Of a DNA stretch of 64,000 nucleotides, positions 47,422-58,956 are shown piece after piece. Below the pieces are notes generated by a model. It was not told where the DNA came from, did no database searches, and saw only the letters and a program-made list of their open reading frames with translations. The translations under genes were made by a program, and so were the position numbers. Numbering within the stretch: position 1 is the first letter of the stretch; every line of letters begins with the position of its first letter. The stretch is taken from positions 3,156,501 through 3,220,500 of the forward strand of contig NZ_CP121471.1 in NCBI RefSeq assembly GCF_033954835.1, written 5' to 3'. Source of the DNA: Thiorhodovibrio frisius. GTDB taxonomy: Bacteria > Pseudomonadota > Gammaproteobacteria > Chromatiales > Chromatiaceae.

Positions 47422-48864
47422 CTAGCCAACAAAGGCGGCGTTGCAGATTCCAAGCAGGGAGGCGGGGAAAATACCCAGTAACAGCACGGCAAGACCATTC
47501 ACAGAGATGGCAATACGCGCATCCCCGGCCAGTTGCAGCGGGAAGGCATCCTGCGCGGGCTTATCGAAGTAGATGAACTTGATCACCCGCAGGTAGTAGA
47601 AAGCACCCACGATGGAGAAGACCACGGCGACCACGGCAAGCCAGGTGAGACCAATGCTTACAACGGCGTCGAGCACCAGCAGCTTGGCGAAGAAGCCCAC
47701 CGCCGGCGGCACCCCAGCCATGGAAAACATCATCAGTGCCAGCATGGCAGCGAGCCAGGCATCCCGGTCATTCAGTCCTTTGAGATCATCAAGGTTCTGA
47801 ATTTCGACGCCTTGGACGGAAATCATCGCCAGCACACCAAAAGCGCCGGCCGCCATGAGCGCATAGACCAGGGTGTAGAACATGGCGGCGGCATAGCCCT
47901 CCGGCGTACCCGCAAGCAGCCCAAGAAAAATGAAACCAACATGGGAGATGGTCGAGTAGGCCAGCATGCGCTTGATGTTGGTCTGCGCGATGGCGACCAG
48001 ATTGCCAAGGCCCATCGAGAGCACCGAAAGGATGATCAGAATCTCGCCCCAGTCCGGCTGCAGCGCCCCCAGGCTGTCGATCAGAATCCGGCTGGCCATG
48101 GCAAAGGCCGCGATCTTGGGCGCACTCGAGAGGAAAAGCACCACCGGCATGGGCGCGCCCTGATAGACATCCGGAAGCCACATGTGAAAGGGCACGGCGC
48201 CGAACTTAAAGGCCACGCCAATCAGCACGAACACCAGACCGAACACCAGGATTTTGTTCTCTATGCCCTCGGCGGTGACAACCTCGGCCACATCGGCAAA
48301 GCCGAAACTGCCGGTGGCTCCATAGAGCATGGAAATGCCATAGAGCAGCATGCCCGAACCCAGAGCGCCGAGCACAAAGTATTTCATCGCCGCCTCTGCC
48401 CCGGGTTTGGAGTCGCGCTCCAGCGCAACCAGCGGATAGAGGCAGAGCGCCAGCAGTTCCAGCCCCAGGTAGAGCGTCAGGAAGCTATGCGCCGAGACCA
48501 TGATCAGCATGCCCAGGGTGGCGAACAGAATGAGCACATGGTATTCGCCCACCCAAAGCCCACGCTCGCGCATGTAATCGCGTGAGTAAACGAAGGTCAG
48601 AATGGTCAGAATGAGGATGACGCCTTTGAGCAGGTCGCCAAAGGGATCGCGCACAAAGCTGTCGCTGAACGCCAGGGTGGACTCACTGCCACCAACCAGA
48701 CCAACGCAGCCGAGGGTCGCGGCCAGCCCGAGGATCGACAGGTTATGGTTCCAGCCCCGCTGCTCGTCGTTGAGATAGAGATCGAGAACCAGAACCGCGC
48801 AGGCCGTCGTCAGCAGGATCAGCTCGGGCAGGATGGTCGCGAGAAAAACGGGTTCAAACGCCAT
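47422..48864 (-). CDS. nuoN: NADH-quinone oxidoreductase subunit N
   Basis: Antiporter-like proton-pumping membrane subunit of complex I, 480 residues from the ATG at 48864 (MAFEPVFLATILPELILLTT). About fourteen hydrophobic helices are visible. Conserved ion-path blocks include FKFGAVPFHMWLPDVYQGAP with its Lys, and AYSTISHVGFIFLGL. A longer frame from 48957 would overlap nuoM and lacks family support. It is the last gene of the nuo operon and converges on the kinase gene. Confidence 0.97.
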   Translation of the reverse strand: MAFEPVFLATILPELILLTTACAVLVLDLYLNDEQRGWNHNLSILGLAATLGCVGLVGGSESTLAFSDSFVRDPFGDLLKGVILILTILTFVYSRDYMRERGLWVGEYHVLILFATLGMLIMVSAHSFLTLYLGLELLALCLYPLVALERDSKPGAEAAMKYFVLGALGSGMLLYGISMLYGATGSFGFADVAEVVTAEGIENKILVFGLVFVLIGVAFKFGAVPFHMWLPDVYQGAPMPVVLFLSSAPKIAAFAMASRILIDSLGALQPDWGEILIILSVLSMGLGNLVAIAQTNIKRMLAYSTISHVGFIFLGLLAGTPEGYAAAMFYTLVYALMAAGAFGVLAMISVQGVEIQNLDDLKGLNDRDAWLAAMLALMMFSMAGVPPAVGFFAKLLVLDAVVSIGLTWLAVVAVVFSIVGAFYYLRVIKFIYFDKPAQDAFPLQLAGDARIAISVNGLAVLLLGIFPASLLGICNAAFVG

Positions 48865-48931
48865 AGTCAAAAATCCGTTGGCAGCAGCGGCTGTTGGTCC
48901 GGCTATTGGTCCGAATGGGAACCAAGGGTTG

Positions 48932-50485
48932 TCAGGGTGCTTCGGGCTGGCGAGCAAGCGCCGGATCGGTACCGGGCAGCTTGCTGACCTGAATCTGGCT
49001 CACCAGATTCTCGATGGTCGGTTCCATCACATCAATCAGCGGCTTCGGCCAGATGCCAACCGCAAGCACCACGGCGGCGAGCACGCCCAAATTAAAGGTT
49101 TCACGCCGGTTCAAATCCTTGAGCCCGGCGACCCGCTCATTGCCGACCTCACCGAAGACGACGCGCTTGACCATCCACAGGGTAAAGGCGGCAGCCAGGA
49201 TGAGCGTGGTCGCGGCCAAGAAGGCGTACCAGAAGTCGGCGCGGAAGGCGGCCAGAATCACCATCAATTCACCGACGAAACCAGAGGTCCCCGGCAGGCC
49301 AGCGTTGGCCATGGCAAAGAACACCATAAAGCCGCCGAACCAGGGCATGACATTGATCACGCCGCCATAATCGGCAATCTCGCGACTATGTAGGCGATCA
49401 TACAACACCCCGACGCACAGAAAGAGCGCCCCCGAGATGAAGCCGTGGGAAATCATCTGCACCATGCCGCCCTCGATGCCCATGACGGCGCCGCTCGAAA
49501 CCTCCGGCTGGCGGAAAATGGCGAACACCAGGAAAAAGCCGAGGGTCACAAAGCCCATGTGCGCGATCGACGAGTAAGCGATGAGCTTTTTCATGTCCTT
49601 CTGCACCAAGGCGACAAAGCCAATATAGACAATCGCAATGAGCGACAGGGCGATGATGAAGCCATCAAGCGCCGCACTGGCATCGGGTGTGATTGGCAAA
49701 CTAAAGCGCAGAAAGCCATAGCCGCCAATCTTCAGCATGATGGCCGCCAGAATCACCGACCCGCCGGTTGGTGCCTCCACATGGGCATCGGGCAGCCAGG
49801 TATGCACCGGGAACATGGGCACCTTGACCGCGAAGGCGAGCAGGAAGGCAATGAAAATCAGTATCTGCGCCGTCATGCCAAGGGGCAGCGCGTGATAGTC
49901 GAGAATGCTGAAGCTGCCGGACTGGAAGTACATGTAGATCAGTGCCACCAGCATGAACACCGACCCGAAAAAGGTATACAGGAAGAACTTGATGGTGGCG
50001 TAAACGCGATTTGGCCCGCCCCAGACGCCGATCACGATGAACATCGGGATCAGCATGGCCTCCCAGAAGACGTAGAACAAAATGGCATCGAGCGCGGAGA
50101 AAACGCCAACCATGATGCCTTCCATGATCAGGAAAGCGGCCATGTAGAGCGACGGCTTATAGCTGATAACATCCCAACCGGCCACGACCACAAAAATGGT
50201 AATGAAGGTCGTCAGGATAATCAGCGGCATCGAAATTCCATCGACGCCAAGAAAATAGAACACATCAAAAGACGGCACCCAGGGAAGATGCTCGACAAAC
50301 TGCATGTCAGGCTGCGCCGGATCGAAGCCGAACCACAGCGGCAGGCTGACCAGGAAGGTCGCGACCGCCACCCCAAGGGCTAGCCGCTTGCTCCGCTCTG
50401 GCATCTCGTCGCCACTGACAATGACGCCAATGCCGCCAAGAATCGGCAGCCAGATGGTCAATGTCAGCCAGGGAAAATCAGTCAT
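48932..50485 (-). CDS. nuoM: NADH-quinone oxidoreductase subunit M
   Basis: A 517-residue antiporter-like subunit of the complex I membrane arm. PMFPVHTWLPDAHVEAPTGG and LIAYSSIAHMGFVTLGFF are the conserved proton-channel helices with their lysines. The Glu of the TM5 region (WEAMLIPMFIVIGVWGG) is also present. It lies 67 bases upstream of nuoN and follows nuoL after 71 bases in the same transcription unit. Confidence 0.97.
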   Translation of the reverse strand: MTDFPWLTLTIWLPILGGIGVIVSGDEMPERSKRLALGVAVATFLVSLPLWFGFDPAQPDMQFVEHLPWVPSFDVFYFLGVDGISMPLIILTTFITIFVVVAGWDVISYKPSLYMAAFLIMEGIMVGVFSALDAILFYVFWEAMLIPMFIVIGVWGGPNRVYATIKFFLYTFFGSVFMLVALIYMYFQSGSFSILDYHALPLGMTAQILIFIAFLLAFAVKVPMFPVHTWLPDAHVEAPTGGSVILAAIMLKIGGYGFLRFSLPITPDASAALDGFIIALSLIAIVYIGFVALVQKDMKKLIAYSSIAHMGFVTLGFFLVFAIFRQPEVSSGAVMGIEGGMVQMISHGFISGALFLCVGVLYDRLHSREIADYGGVINVMPWFGGFMVFFAMANAGLPGTSGFVGELMVILAAFRADFWYAFLAATTLILAAAFTLWMVKRVVFGEVGNERVAGLKDLNRRETFNLGVLAAVVLAVGIWPKPLIDVMEPTIENLVSQIQVSKLPGTDPALARQPEAP

Positions 50486-50556
50486 TGTCCTTCATTCTCC
50501 AGAATCGCGACCACGGCGGTCATGCATTGGGCGGCCCTTGATCCAGCAGACGGGGT

Positions 50557-52551
50557 TCAGAAGGCAACATAGGCGGTCAGCATGGCGACCAGGCCGATGA
50601 TCATGGCAATGGCGTAGTGATAGAGCATGCCCGACTGTATCCAACGCATGCCGCCCGCGAGTCGGCCGACCGAATGCGCGGAGCCGTTCACAATGGCGCC
50701 GTCAATCACCGCTCGATCACCCGTGTTCCATAACAAGCGACCGATATTGAGCCCGCCGCCAGCAAAAACGCGCTGATTGAAATCATCAAAGCCATACTTG
50801 TCCTGCAACAGCCGGGTCAGCGGGCCACCTGCGCGCTGTAGCAGCAGATCGAGATTGGGCAGCAGCTTGACGCCAAACCACCAGAACAAGGTCGCAAGCC
50901 CAAGACCGGTCATGGCCAGTTTAAAGGGCCAGCCGTGCATGCCATGCTCGATAAAGGCCATCTGTCCATGCCAGTGGGCGGCCAGATTGTGCAGGCTATC
51001 GTGCTCGTGCGCCACATGAATGGCATCGCCCAGCCAGTTGTTGACCAAGAGTGGCTCCACCGCCAGCCAGCCAATGAAAATAGACGGCACCGCCAGCGCG
51101 ATCAGCGGGCCTGTCACTACCCAGGGCGTCTCGTGCAGGTGCGAGCGGGTATGCTCATCCATACGCGGCTTGCCGTGGAACACCAGGTAGTACATACGGA
51201 AGCTGTAGAGTGCGGTGACAAAAGCGCCGATCGTTAGCAGCACCCAGGCGACATTGGCCCCGAAAACATCCGAATGGCCAACCGCCTCGATGATGGCGTC
51301 CTTGGAGAAGAAGCCGGAGAAGCCAGGAAAGGCAATGAGCGCCAGGGAGCCGACCAGGGCCGTCAGCCAGGTGATGGGCATTTTCTTCCACAGGCCACCC
51401 ATGTTGCGGATGTCCTGATCATGGTGCATGGCAATGATGACCGAGCCGGCCGCGAGGAACAGCAGCGCCTTAAAAAAGGCATGGGTCATCAGGTGGAAAA
51501 TGCCGGCGGCATAGGCAGATGCGCCCAGCGCAGCCACCATGTAGCCAAGCTGCGACAGGGTCGAGTAGGCCACCACACGCTTGATATCGTTCTGCACCAG
51601 ACCGATCAGACCCATAAAAAAGGCCGTCACCGCACCGATGATGAGCACGAAGGAGAGCGCGGTGGTGGAAAGTTCATAGAGCGGCGACATGCGCGCGACC
51701 ATGAAAATACCGGCTGTGACCATGGTGGCCGCGTGAATGAGCGCGGAGATGGGTGTCGGACCTTCCATGGAGTCCGGCAACCAGACATGCAAAGGAACCT
51801 GGGCGGACTTTCCCATGGCACCGATGAACAACAAAATGCAGATGAGCGTCATCAGCGAGACACCGCCGAATACCGGCACCTGCGTCTCGGCAAATTGCGG
51901 CGCTTGTGCGAACACCTCGGCATAATTCATGGAGTTGAAATACATGCCGACCGCAGCAATGCCGAGAATAAAACCAAAGTCCCCCACCCGGTTGACCAGA
52001 AAGGCTTTTAAATTTGCATAAACGGCCGATTCACGCGTCGCCCAGAAGCCGATCAGCAGATAGGAGACCAGACCGACCGCCTCCCAGCCGAAAAACAGCT
52101 GGATGAAGTTATTCGACATCACCAGCATCAGCATGGAGAACGTGAAGAGCGAGATATAACTGAAAAAGCGCTGATAGCTGTTTGTGCCGGCCAGCGATCC
52201 ATGCGGCCAGTTGTGCTCATCATCAGCCATGTAACCGATGGTATAAACATGCACCATCAGAGACACAAAGGTCACTGTCGCCATCATGAGCGCGGTCAGG
52301 CGGTCAACCAAAAAACCGATCTCAAAGCGAATGCCATCGGCGATCATCCAGGTATAAACAGTATCGTTGAAGACGCCCAGATCGCCCCAGATAAACCCGG
52401 CCAGCACCGCGAGCGACAGCACGCAGGAGAGACCCACGCCGATGATGGTCGCGCGATGGGCACCGACGCGGCCGATACGCGCGCTGAAAAAGCCCGCGAT
52501 GATGGCGCCCACGAGTGGCGCCAGAACGATGAGCAGATAAACCAGTGCCAT
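50557..52551 (-). CDS. nuoL: NADH-quinone oxidoreductase subunit L
   Basis: The largest membrane subunit, 664 residues, with the antiporter core and the C-terminal lateral helix that clamps NuoM and NuoN. KSAQVPLHVWLPDSMEGPTP and VAYSTLSQLGYMVAALG are the channel helices. FFGWEAVGLVSYLLIGFW holds the conserved acidic residue. It starts three bases after the nuoK stop. The C-terminal extension is a little longer than in E. coli (613 residues). Confidence 0.97.
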   Translation of the reverse strand: MALVYLLIVLAPLVGAIIAGFFSARIGRVGAHRATIIGVGLSCVLSLAVLAGFIWGDLGVFNDTVYTWMIADGIRFEIGFLVDRLTALMMATVTFVSLMVHVYTIGYMADDEHNWPHGSLAGTNSYQRFFSYISLFTFSMLMLVMSNNFIQLFFGWEAVGLVSYLLIGFWATRESAVYANLKAFLVNRVGDFGFILGIAAVGMYFNSMNYAEVFAQAPQFAETQVPVFGGVSLMTLICILLFIGAMGKSAQVPLHVWLPDSMEGPTPISALIHAATMVTAGIFMVARMSPLYELSTTALSFVLIIGAVTAFFMGLIGLVQNDIKRVVAYSTLSQLGYMVAALGASAYAAGIFHLMTHAFFKALLFLAAGSVIIAMHHDQDIRNMGGLWKKMPITWLTALVGSLALIAFPGFSGFFSKDAIIEAVGHSDVFGANVAWVLLTIGAFVTALYSFRMYYLVFHGKPRMDEHTRSHLHETPWVVTGPLIALAVPSIFIGWLAVEPLLVNNWLGDAIHVAHEHDSLHNLAAHWHGQMAFIEHGMHGWPFKLAMTGLGLATLFWWFGVKLLPNLDLLLQRAGGPLTRLLQDKYGFDDFNQRVFAGGGLNIGRLLWNTGDRAVIDGAIVNGSAHSVGRLAGGMRWIQSGMLYHYAIAMIIGLVAMLTAYVAF

Positions 52552-52554
52552 GCG

Positions 52555-52860
52555 TCAGCCCTTCAGCAGATCGAGATCGTCGACGTTGATGGTCTGGCGC
52601 CCGCGGAACAGCACCACCAAAATGGCCAGCCCGATGGCCGCCTCGGCCGCAGCGACCGTGAGAATGAAGAAAACAAACACCTGCCCTGCGGTATCGCCGA
52701 GAAAATGCGAGAAAGCGACGAAATTAATATTCACCGCCAGCAGCATGAGCTCGATGCACATCAGCAGGATGATGACATTCTTGCGGTTAATGAAAATCCC
52801 AGCCACGGCAATGGCGAACATCAACCCGGCAAGCAGCAAATAATCCGAGAGTGCGATCAT
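52555..52860 (-). CDS. nuoK: NADH-quinone oxidoreductase subunit K
   Basis: A 101-residue three-helix membrane subunit with the conserved glutamates of the proton path, one in [13 protein letters not shown] and one in the [11 protein letters not shown] helix. The length equals the family norm. It directly abuts the nuoJ stop. Confidence 0.97.
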   Translation of the reverse strand: MIALSDYLLLAGLMFAIAVAGIFINRKNVIILLMCIELMLLAVNINFVAFSHFLGDTAGQVFVFFILTVAAAEAAIGLAILVVLFRGRQTINVDDLDLLKG

Positions 52861-53517
52861 TCAGTCTTCTCCCTTCTCGCCGACATCGGGCTTGGTTTGA
52901 GCTATTGGAGCAGGCACCGGCTCGGTTGCCATTTTGACAATGCGAACGCGATCCGGCCCCTTGCGCACCCGCACCTGCGCTGAGGGATCGAGATACTTGG
53001 TCGAGGGCCGGCGCCGCAAGGTCAACCGAATGGCCGCGACGATGGCCACCAACAAAATCACCGCCGCGATCTCAAACTGATACAGGTAGGTGGTGTAAAG
53101 CTCCATACCCAGTTCTGCGGTATTGCTGTAACCCGCCGCTTTGGCCGCCGGGTTGGCGAATTCATCCAGGCCGAAATTCCCGGGCCCCAACACCAGCAGC
53201 ATGTTGAAAATCAACAGCGCAACAATCAGCAGACCCAAGGGCAGATAACGAATGAACTGCGCGCGCATGGCGGCAACGTCGATATCGAGCATCATCACCA
53301 CGAACAGGAAGAGCACCATGACCGCGCCAACATAGACCAGCACCAACACGATGCCAAGAAATTCGGCTTCAATCAGCAGCCAGAGCGCGGCGGTGGAGAC
53401 AAAGGTCAGCACCAGATAAAGCGCCGCATGCACCGGATTGCGCCGCGTGACGACCATCCCCGCGCCGAACAGGGTTATCGCGGCAAACAGAAAAAACAGG
53501 AATTTCTCGAAACCCAT
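52861..53517 (-). CDS. nuoJ: NADH-quinone oxidoreductase subunit J
   Basis: A 218-residue membrane subunit with five predicted helices, including the conserved IVLVLVYVGAVMVLFLFVVM helix next to the quinone/E-channel. The polar C-terminal tail (about 45 residues with Arg, Pro and Glu) is longer than the E. coli protein and probably lies in the cytoplasm. It sits between nuoI and nuoK in the usual order. Confidence 0.96.
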   Translation of the reverse strand: MGFEKFLFFLFAAITLFGAGMVVTRRNPVHAALYLVLTFVSTAALWLLIEAEFLGIVLVLVYVGAVMVLFLFVVMMLDIDVAAMRAQFIRYLPLGLLIVALLIFNMLLVLGPGNFGLDEFANPAAKAAGYSNTAELGMELYTTYLYQFEIAAVILLVAIVAAIRLTLRRRPSTKYLDPSAQVRVRKGPDRVRIVKMATEPVPAPIAQTKPDVGEKGED

Positions 53518-53583
53518 GAATACGATGTCCGGTGATGAATCGGGCTGATGAAGAGCGCCGGTGGTTCTTTAGCCGTCCGCAGC

Positions 53584-54075
53584 CTAGCGATAAGGCGCAT
53601 CGGCCGCCCGAGCCGCAGCAATGCGTTCCTCGTACATGTCGCCAATGGCGAGCAGTTTGTCCTTGGTCATGACGTTGTCGCCGCGAGTCTCGAAGTGATA
53701 CTCATAGATATCCGTCTCGACAATGGAATCGACCGGGCAGGACTCCTCACAAAAGCCGCAGTAGATACACTTAAATAAATCAATATCGTATCTGGTGGTG
53801 CGTCTTGAGCCATCTTCGCGCGGCTCAGCCTCGATGGTGATGGCCAGCGCTGGACACACAGCCTCGCACAGCTTGCAGGCGATGCAGCGTTCCTCGCCAT
53901 TGGGGTAGCGGCGCAGTGCATGCAGGCCGCGAAAGCGCGGCGAGATGGGCCCTTTCTCCTCGGGGTACTGAATGGTGAACTTGCGCTTGAACAGATAGCC
54001 GCCGGTCAGGCGCAGGCCTTTCAGCACCTCGACGAGCATCAGGCTGTTCAAATAATCAAGCGCGCGTTGCAGCAT
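53584..54075 (-). CDS. nuoI: NADH-quinone oxidoreductase subunit I
   Basis: A 163-residue ferredoxin-type subunit that carries clusters N6a and N6b between NuoG and NuoB. The two 4Fe-4S motifs are intact: [12 protein letters not shown] near residue 60 and [16 protein letters not shown] near residue 99. [17 protein letters not shown] precedes the first. Peripheral arm, cytoplasmic side. Confidence 0.97.
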   Translation of the reverse strand: MLQRALDYLNSLMLVEVLKGLRLTGGYLFKRKFTIQYPEEKGPISPRFRGLHALRRYPNGEERCIACKLCEAVCPALAITIEAEPREDGSRRTTRYDIDLFKCIYCGFCEESCPVDSIVETDIYEYHFETRGDNVMTKDKLLAIGDMYEERIAAARAADAPYR

Positions 54076-54150
54076 CGTTGGTTCTCAAGGTTTCTTCGTC
54101 GGTATTTATCGCAGCCAGGGCGATTCGCTCGAACTCAGGTTGCGCATTGG

Positions 54151-55191
54151 TCAGGCTGGCGACCACCAAGGCGGTACTTCCAGCACCACACCAAGGGCCA
54201 CCACCAAAATCCACACAATCGTGATGGGGATGAACACCTTCCAACCCAGGCGCATAATCTGATCGTAACGGTAGCGCGGCAGGGTCGCTCGCAGCCACAG
54301 GAAAACAAACATAAAAAAGAAGGTCTTCAGCAGCAACCAGAGAATGCCCGGCACCCAGGAAAAGAGCCCCTCCAGCACGGGAATGCCCTGAAAGGGTGAC
54401 AACCAGCCGCCGAAGAACAGGAGCGCCGTCAGCATGGCGATCAGCACCATGTTGGCATATTCGGCAAGGAAAAAGACCGCGAATCCCATGCCGGAATATT
54501 CCACATGGAAACCTGCGACGATCTCTGACTCACCCTCGGCCACGTCAAAGGGCGCGCGGTTAGTCTCGGCGACACCGGAGATGTAATAGACCCCGAGCAG
54601 CGGCAGCAAGGGCAGCCAGTACCAGGTCAGGAAACTTCCGCTCTGAGCAAGAACGATTGCGCTTAAGTTCAGACTGCCGGCAGCGACCAGCACCCCGACC
54701 AGCGCGAAGCCCATGGCAATTTCGTAGGCGACGATCTGAGCCGCTGCGCGCAGGGAGCCCAGAAAGGCATACTTGGAGTTGGAGGCCCAACCAGCAATGA
54801 TGACGCCATAAACGCCAAGCGAGGTCAGGGCCAGCACATAGAGCAAACCGGCATCGATGTCGGCAAGCACCAGGCCATCATCAAAGGGCACCACAGCCCA
54901 GGCACCCAGGGCCGGAGCAATGGCAATCAGGGGCGCGGCAAAAAACAGCACCTTGTTCGCCTTCGCCGGGACGATGATTTCCTTGACCATCAGCTTGAGC
55001 GCGTCGGCAATGGGTTGCAACAGCCCGCGCCAGCCGACCCGGTTCGGCCCGATGCGCACCTGCATGTAGCCGATCACCTTGCGCTCAGCATAGGTGTACC
55101 AGGCCACCACCGCCAACAAGGGCACCAAGATAACCAGGGTCGCGGTCAGGCCTCGCAACACCAGGGGCAAACTCGACCAGAGTTCCATCAT
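54151..55191 (-). CDS. nuoH: NADH-quinone oxidoreductase subunit H
   Basis: A 346-residue membrane subunit forming most of the quinone chamber. Conserved blocks are [20 protein letters not shown] near residue 43, [20 protein letters not shown] near 211 and FFLAEYANM near 240, all rich in the charged residues of the E-channel. About eight helices. Its start is 4 bases after the nuoG stop. Confidence 0.97.
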   Translation of the reverse strand: MMELWSSLPLVLRGLTATLVILVPLLAVVAWYTYAERKVIGYMQVRIGPNRVGWRGLLQPIADALKLMVKEIIVPAKANKVLFFAAPLIAIAPALGAWAVVPFDDGLVLADIDAGLLYVLALTSLGVYGVIIAGWASNSKYAFLGSLRAAAQIVAYEIAMGFALVGVLVAAGSLNLSAIVLAQSGSFLTWYWLPLLPLLGVYYISGVAETNRAPFDVAEGESEIVAGFHVEYSGMGFAVFFLAEYANMVLIAMLTALLFFGGWLSPFQGIPVLEGLFSWVPGILWLLLKTFFFMFVFLWLRATLPRYRYDQIMRLGWKVFIPITIVWILVVALGVVLEVPPWWSPA

Positions 55192-55195
55192 CGGG

Positions 55196-57574
55196 CTATC
55201 CTCGCACCTTGCTTAAGGTCAGGGGACCAATCTGGGCGCCCAGAGTCTCGCTGCCTGGCACTGCAGCCGGAATGCGAGCACATCCTGGCGGAACGGAATC
55301 GGTGATGCTCAGGCTGGCCGTGGCCGTCGCATCGCCCTGGCGGATGCTGAGGCTATCGCCATCGGCGAAGCCAAGCTTCTCGGCTTGCTCAGGATGCAAT
55401 TGCACGGCCAGGGGCTCCGCCAGCGGCGTGTGTTGCAGGGCCGGTGCATGACGGACCAGATTGTCGCTCGCATAGATGGGCACGGGGCCGACCCGCATCA
55501 GCGACTCACCGATAGCCGGAAGTTTAAAATCCGGGCGCGCGCTGCGAGGGCCGTTGTCGAAACCAATCTCACCGCACAGGGCTTGCAGCTCGGTGGCGAC
55601 ATCGCGCGCGCTGTTGTAGCCGAAGCCGTCCAGCTCAAGCAGATTGCCGAGCACCCGCAGCACCTTCCAGCCCGGTCGCGCCTCGCCCGGCGGCGCCACC
55701 GCGCCCTGAAAGCGTTGCCAGAGCCCGCCAGCATTGACGAAAGTACCGGAGGTTTCAGCAAAGGCGCCAATGGGCAACAACAGATGCGCAACCTGCTCCA
55801 GCGCCGGGGTGCGGAAAGCCGAGCAGCCGATGACCAATTGCGCGGATGACAATGCCTGCTGACCCAACGCCGGGTCGATCAGATCGGCAGCAGGGTCCAG
55901 ATCCCATAGCACATAGGCTTGGCGCGGTGTGGCGAGCATCTCGCGTACATTCAGTCCCGGAGTCTCCAGCACTTTACCACCCGCCCCCAGATGCGGCAGC
56001 GCGCCGGCCAAGGCTGCGCCCGTGCTGTTGGCCGCCGGCAAATAGCCCAAGCGCGCGCCGCTGCCGTTGGCGATGGTCTCGGCCAAGGTCTTAATGAGCG
56101 CATAGTCGGGATCTGCGCCAGCCAGCGCTCCTAGCAGAATCACAGCGCCGCCGTCAGAACCTGCGGCTCGCAACTGCTCGGCCAGTTCCCGATGCCGATC
56201 ATCCGGCTCGGCCATGCCAATCAGTTCCCGCACGGAACCGTTACCCGGTAGATCCAGCGCTGCGGCCAGAGCCGCCAGTTCCACCAGCAAGCACCCCGGG
56301 GGCGCGATGAATTGGCTGGAAGGGAAAGTCAGATCCAGATAGTAGTAATTGAAGGCCGCAACCGTCGCGCCCTTAAGCGCCGCCTTGCGTATGCGATGCG
56401 CGAGTAGTGGCTGCTCCGCGCGGATGTCGCTGCCGATCAGCACCACCGCCTGCTGGCGTTCGAGTTCCACGATAGGCAGGCCAAGCCAGGGCCGCACCGG
56501 GTCGGAGCTGTCACCGCGAAAATCCTGCTGGCGCAGGCGGCTGTCGATGTGACCAGTCCCCAGACCACGCATGAGTTTTTGCAGCAGGTATTGCTCCTCG
56601 AGCGTGGCGGTTGGCGCGAGCAGACAGCCAACTCCATCCGCATCAATCGCCCGGAGCCCCTCGACGGCGAGCTTGAGCGCGGATTCCCAGTTGATTGTCT
56701 GCCAGGTCCCGTCGCGTTTGACCATTGGCTGGTCGAGACGCGCATCGCTGTTGAGGCCCTGATAACTGAAGCGGTCGCGGTCGGAAATCCAGGTTTCGTT
56801 GACATCCTCATTGGCGTGCGGGTGCACCCGCATCACCTCATCGCGGCGCACATGCAGGCGCAGGTTGGCACCGCAGCCGTCGTGCGGGGAGATGCTGTCA
56901 CGGTCGGTCAACTCCCAGGCGCGCGCGGCAAAGCGGTAAGGCTTGGAAGTGAGTGCACCAACCGGGCAGAGATCAATGATATTGCCCGAGAGTTCATGGC
57001 TGACGGCATGCGCCACAAAGGTGCCGATACGCATGTCCTCGCCACGGCCGGTCGCGCCCAGCTCGCGCACGCCGGCGACCTCGGCGCAAAAACGCACGCA
57101 TCTGGTGCAATGAATGCAACGCGTCATTTCGGTGGCGATCAGCGGGCCGATATCTTCGTCCTGCACCACGCGCTTGCGCTCGCTGAAGCGAGAGACATCC
57201 TCGCCGTAGCCCATGGACACATCCTGCAACTCGCACTCCCCGCCCTGATCGCAGATCGGGCAGTCAAGCGGATGGTTGATCAGCAGGAATTCCATGGTGC
57301 CACGCTGCGCCTCGAGCGCCTTGTGCGAGCGCGTCTGCACCTTCATGCCATCGCCGACTGGTGTGGCACAGGCTGGTATCGGTTTGGGGAAGGGACGCCC
57401 GCCCTGCTCGGCTTCAACCAGGCACATGCGGCAGTTGGCCGCGATGGACAGCTTGGGGTGATAGCAAAAACGCGGGATGGCGATGCCCTCGCGGTCGGCG
57501 ACCGCGATGATCATCTCTCCAGGCGTCGCCTCACAGGTGCGACCATCGATTTCCAGTGTAATCTTGTCGGACAT
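55196..57574 (-). CDS. nuoG: NADH-quinone oxidoreductase subunit G
   Basis: A 792-residue iron-sulfur subunit of the peripheral arm. The N-terminal 2Fe-2S part has CRMCLVE near residue 49 with further Cys. The 4Fe-4S and His-ligated motifs follow ([14 protein letters not shown] near 99, CTRCVRFC near 147). The C-terminal molybdopterin-oxidoreductase-like domain has no obvious cofactor role, as in other NuoG. The gene carries the highest share of Ala and Leu in the operon. It lies 61 bases after nuoF. Confidence 0.96.
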   Translation of the reverse strand: MSDKITLEIDGRTCEATPGEMIIAVADREGIAIPRFCYHPKLSIAANCRMCLVEAEQGGRPFPKPIPACATPVGDGMKVQTRSHKALEAQRGTMEFLLINHPLDCPICDQGGECELQDVSMGYGEDVSRFSERKRVVQDEDIGPLIATEMTRCIHCTRCVRFCAEVAGVRELGATGRGEDMRIGTFVAHAVSHELSGNIIDLCPVGALTSKPYRFAARAWELTDRDSISPHDGCGANLRLHVRRDEVMRVHPHANEDVNETWISDRDRFSYQGLNSDARLDQPMVKRDGTWQTINWESALKLAVEGLRAIDADGVGCLLAPTATLEEQYLLQKLMRGLGTGHIDSRLRQQDFRGDSSDPVRPWLGLPIVELERQQAVVLIGSDIRAEQPLLAHRIRKAALKGATVAAFNYYYLDLTFPSSQFIAPPGCLLVELAALAAALDLPGNGSVRELIGMAEPDDRHRELAEQLRAAGSDGGAVILLGALAGADPDYALIKTLAETIANGSGARLGYLPAANSTGAALAGALPHLGAGGKVLETPGLNVREMLATPRQAYVLWDLDPAADLIDPALGQQALSSAQLVIGCSAFRTPALEQVAHLLLPIGAFAETSGTFVNAGGLWQRFQGAVAPPGEARPGWKVLRVLGNLLELDGFGYNSARDVATELQALCGEIGFDNGPRSARPDFKLPAIGESLMRVGPVPIYASDNLVRHAPALQHTPLAEPLAVQLHPEQAEKLGFADGDSLSIRQGDATATASLSITDSVPPGCARIPAAVPGSETLGAQIGPLTLSKVRG

Positions 57575-57635
57575 CGCGCCCTTGCTATGCAGTGGAATTG
57601 CGGTTCGGTGGACGATAAGAAATTGACTCGAGGAA

Positions 57636-58934
57636 TCAGGCCGCCTTCGCGCTGGCCGCGCCCTGGTGAGTTGCCTCGATCAGCTCCTCGAACTCGTGAC
57701 GATAGTGTTTCAGGAAACTCTGCACCGGCATGGCTGCGGCATCACCCAAAGCACAGATGGTACGCCCGCCGATGCGCCCGGCGACGCTGTCAAGCAGACT
57801 GATATCCTGCCGACGCCCCTGCCCTTTCAAGATGCGATCAAGCACCCGCGCGAGCCAGCCGGTGCCCTCACGACAGGGGGTACATTGGCCACAGGATTCG
57901 TGTGCATAAAAATGTGACAGATTGGCCAGTACCTTGACCATACTGGTGCCCTCGGCGATGACGACTACGGCGCCCGAGCCAAGCATGGAGCCGGCCTTGG
58001 CGATAGAGTCGTAGTCCATGTCCACCCCCATCATGATGTGACCAGGCACCACAGGAACCGACGAACCGCCGGGGATCACGGCCTTCAGCTCCCGACCACC
58101 CTGCACGCCGCCAGCCAGGGCGAGCAGGTCGCGGAATGGCGTCCCCAGGGGCACCTCGAAATTGCCGGGGTTTTCAACATGGCCACTGACCGAGAACAGC
58201 TTGGGGCCGCCATTGTTCGGCCGCCCCTGATCGAGAAACCACTGCCCGCCCTTTTCGAGAATCACCGGCACCGAGGCCAGGGATTCGGTGTTGTTGATGG
58301 TCGTCGGTCGCCCGAACAGTCCCGCCTGGGCCGGGAACGGCGGTTTGTAGCGTGGCTGTCCCTTTTTACCCTCAATGGACTCAAGCAGCGCGGTTTCCTC
58401 GCCGCAGATGTAAGCACCAGCTCCAAGGTGGGTATGAAGGTCAAAATCCACGCCAGAGCCAAGCACATTCTTGCCGAGCAGTCCGGCGGCATAGGCTTCA
58501 TCAAGCGCGGCATTGAAGCGCGCGATGGGCTCGTAGAACTCGCCGCGGATGTAGTTGTAACCGACAGTGGCGCCAATGCAATAACCGGCAATGGCCATGC
58601 CCTCGATCAACTGATGCGGGTTGTAGCGAAGAATGTCGCGATCCTTGCAGGTGCCGGGCTCGCCTTCATCCGAATTGCAGACGATGTATTTTTGCCCAGG
58701 CGCCTGACGCGGCATGAAGCTCCACTTAAGTCCGGTCGGAAAGCCTGCCCCACCGCGCCCTCGCAAGGCCGAAAGTTTCAATTCCTGGATGATGTCGTTC
58801 GGGTCGATCCGGTTCTTCAGGATGCGTTCCCATTGCTGGTAGCCGCCAAGCGCCTGGTATTCCTCCAGCCGATAGCGCCGCTCGGGCGGCAGATGCATGG
58901 TGCGGAAGCAGACGGTATTCTGGTGTTCAACCAT
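57636..58934 (-). CDS. nuoF: NADH-quinone oxidoreductase subunit F
   Basis: A 432-residue NADH- and FMN-binding subunit. The ATG at 58934 ([20 protein letters not shown]) with AAGAG 9 bases upstream is preferred to a TTG at 58964. The NADH site is [15 protein letters not shown] near residue 60, the FMN site includes [16 protein letters not shown] near 90, and the 4Fe-4S motif is [12 protein letters not shown] near 348. All key residues are present. This is where electrons from NADH enter complex I. Confidence 0.97.
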   Translation of the reverse strand: MVEHQNTVCFRTMHLPPERRYRLEEYQALGGYQQWERILKNRIDPNDIIQELKLSALRGRGGAGFPTGLKWSFMPRQAPGQKYIVCNSDEGEPGTCKDRDILRYNPHQLIEGMAIAGYCIGATVGYNYIRGEFYEPIARFNAALDEAYAAGLLGKNVLGSGVDFDLHTHLGAGAYICGEETALLESIEGKKGQPRYKPPFPAQAGLFGRPTTINNTESLASVPVILEKGGQWFLDQGRPNNGGPKLFSVSGHVENPGNFEVPLGTPFRDLLALAGGVQGGRELKAVIPGGSSVPVVPGHIMMGVDMDYDSIAKAGSMLGSGAVVVIAEGTSMVKVLANLSHFYAHESCGQCTPCREGTGWLARVLDRILKGQGRRQDISLLDSVAGRIGGRTICALGDAAAMPVQSFLKHYRHEFEELIEATHQGAASAKAA

Positions 58935-58956
58935 GTTTACAACTCTTGCCGGCGGA

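Noticed and set aside
47533-48585. 350-codon plus-strand frame opposite nuoN, rich in His, Gln and Glu
   Set aside because: Composition is typical of the reverse of a hydrophobic membrane-protein gene; similar frames occur opposite nuoM and nuoL.
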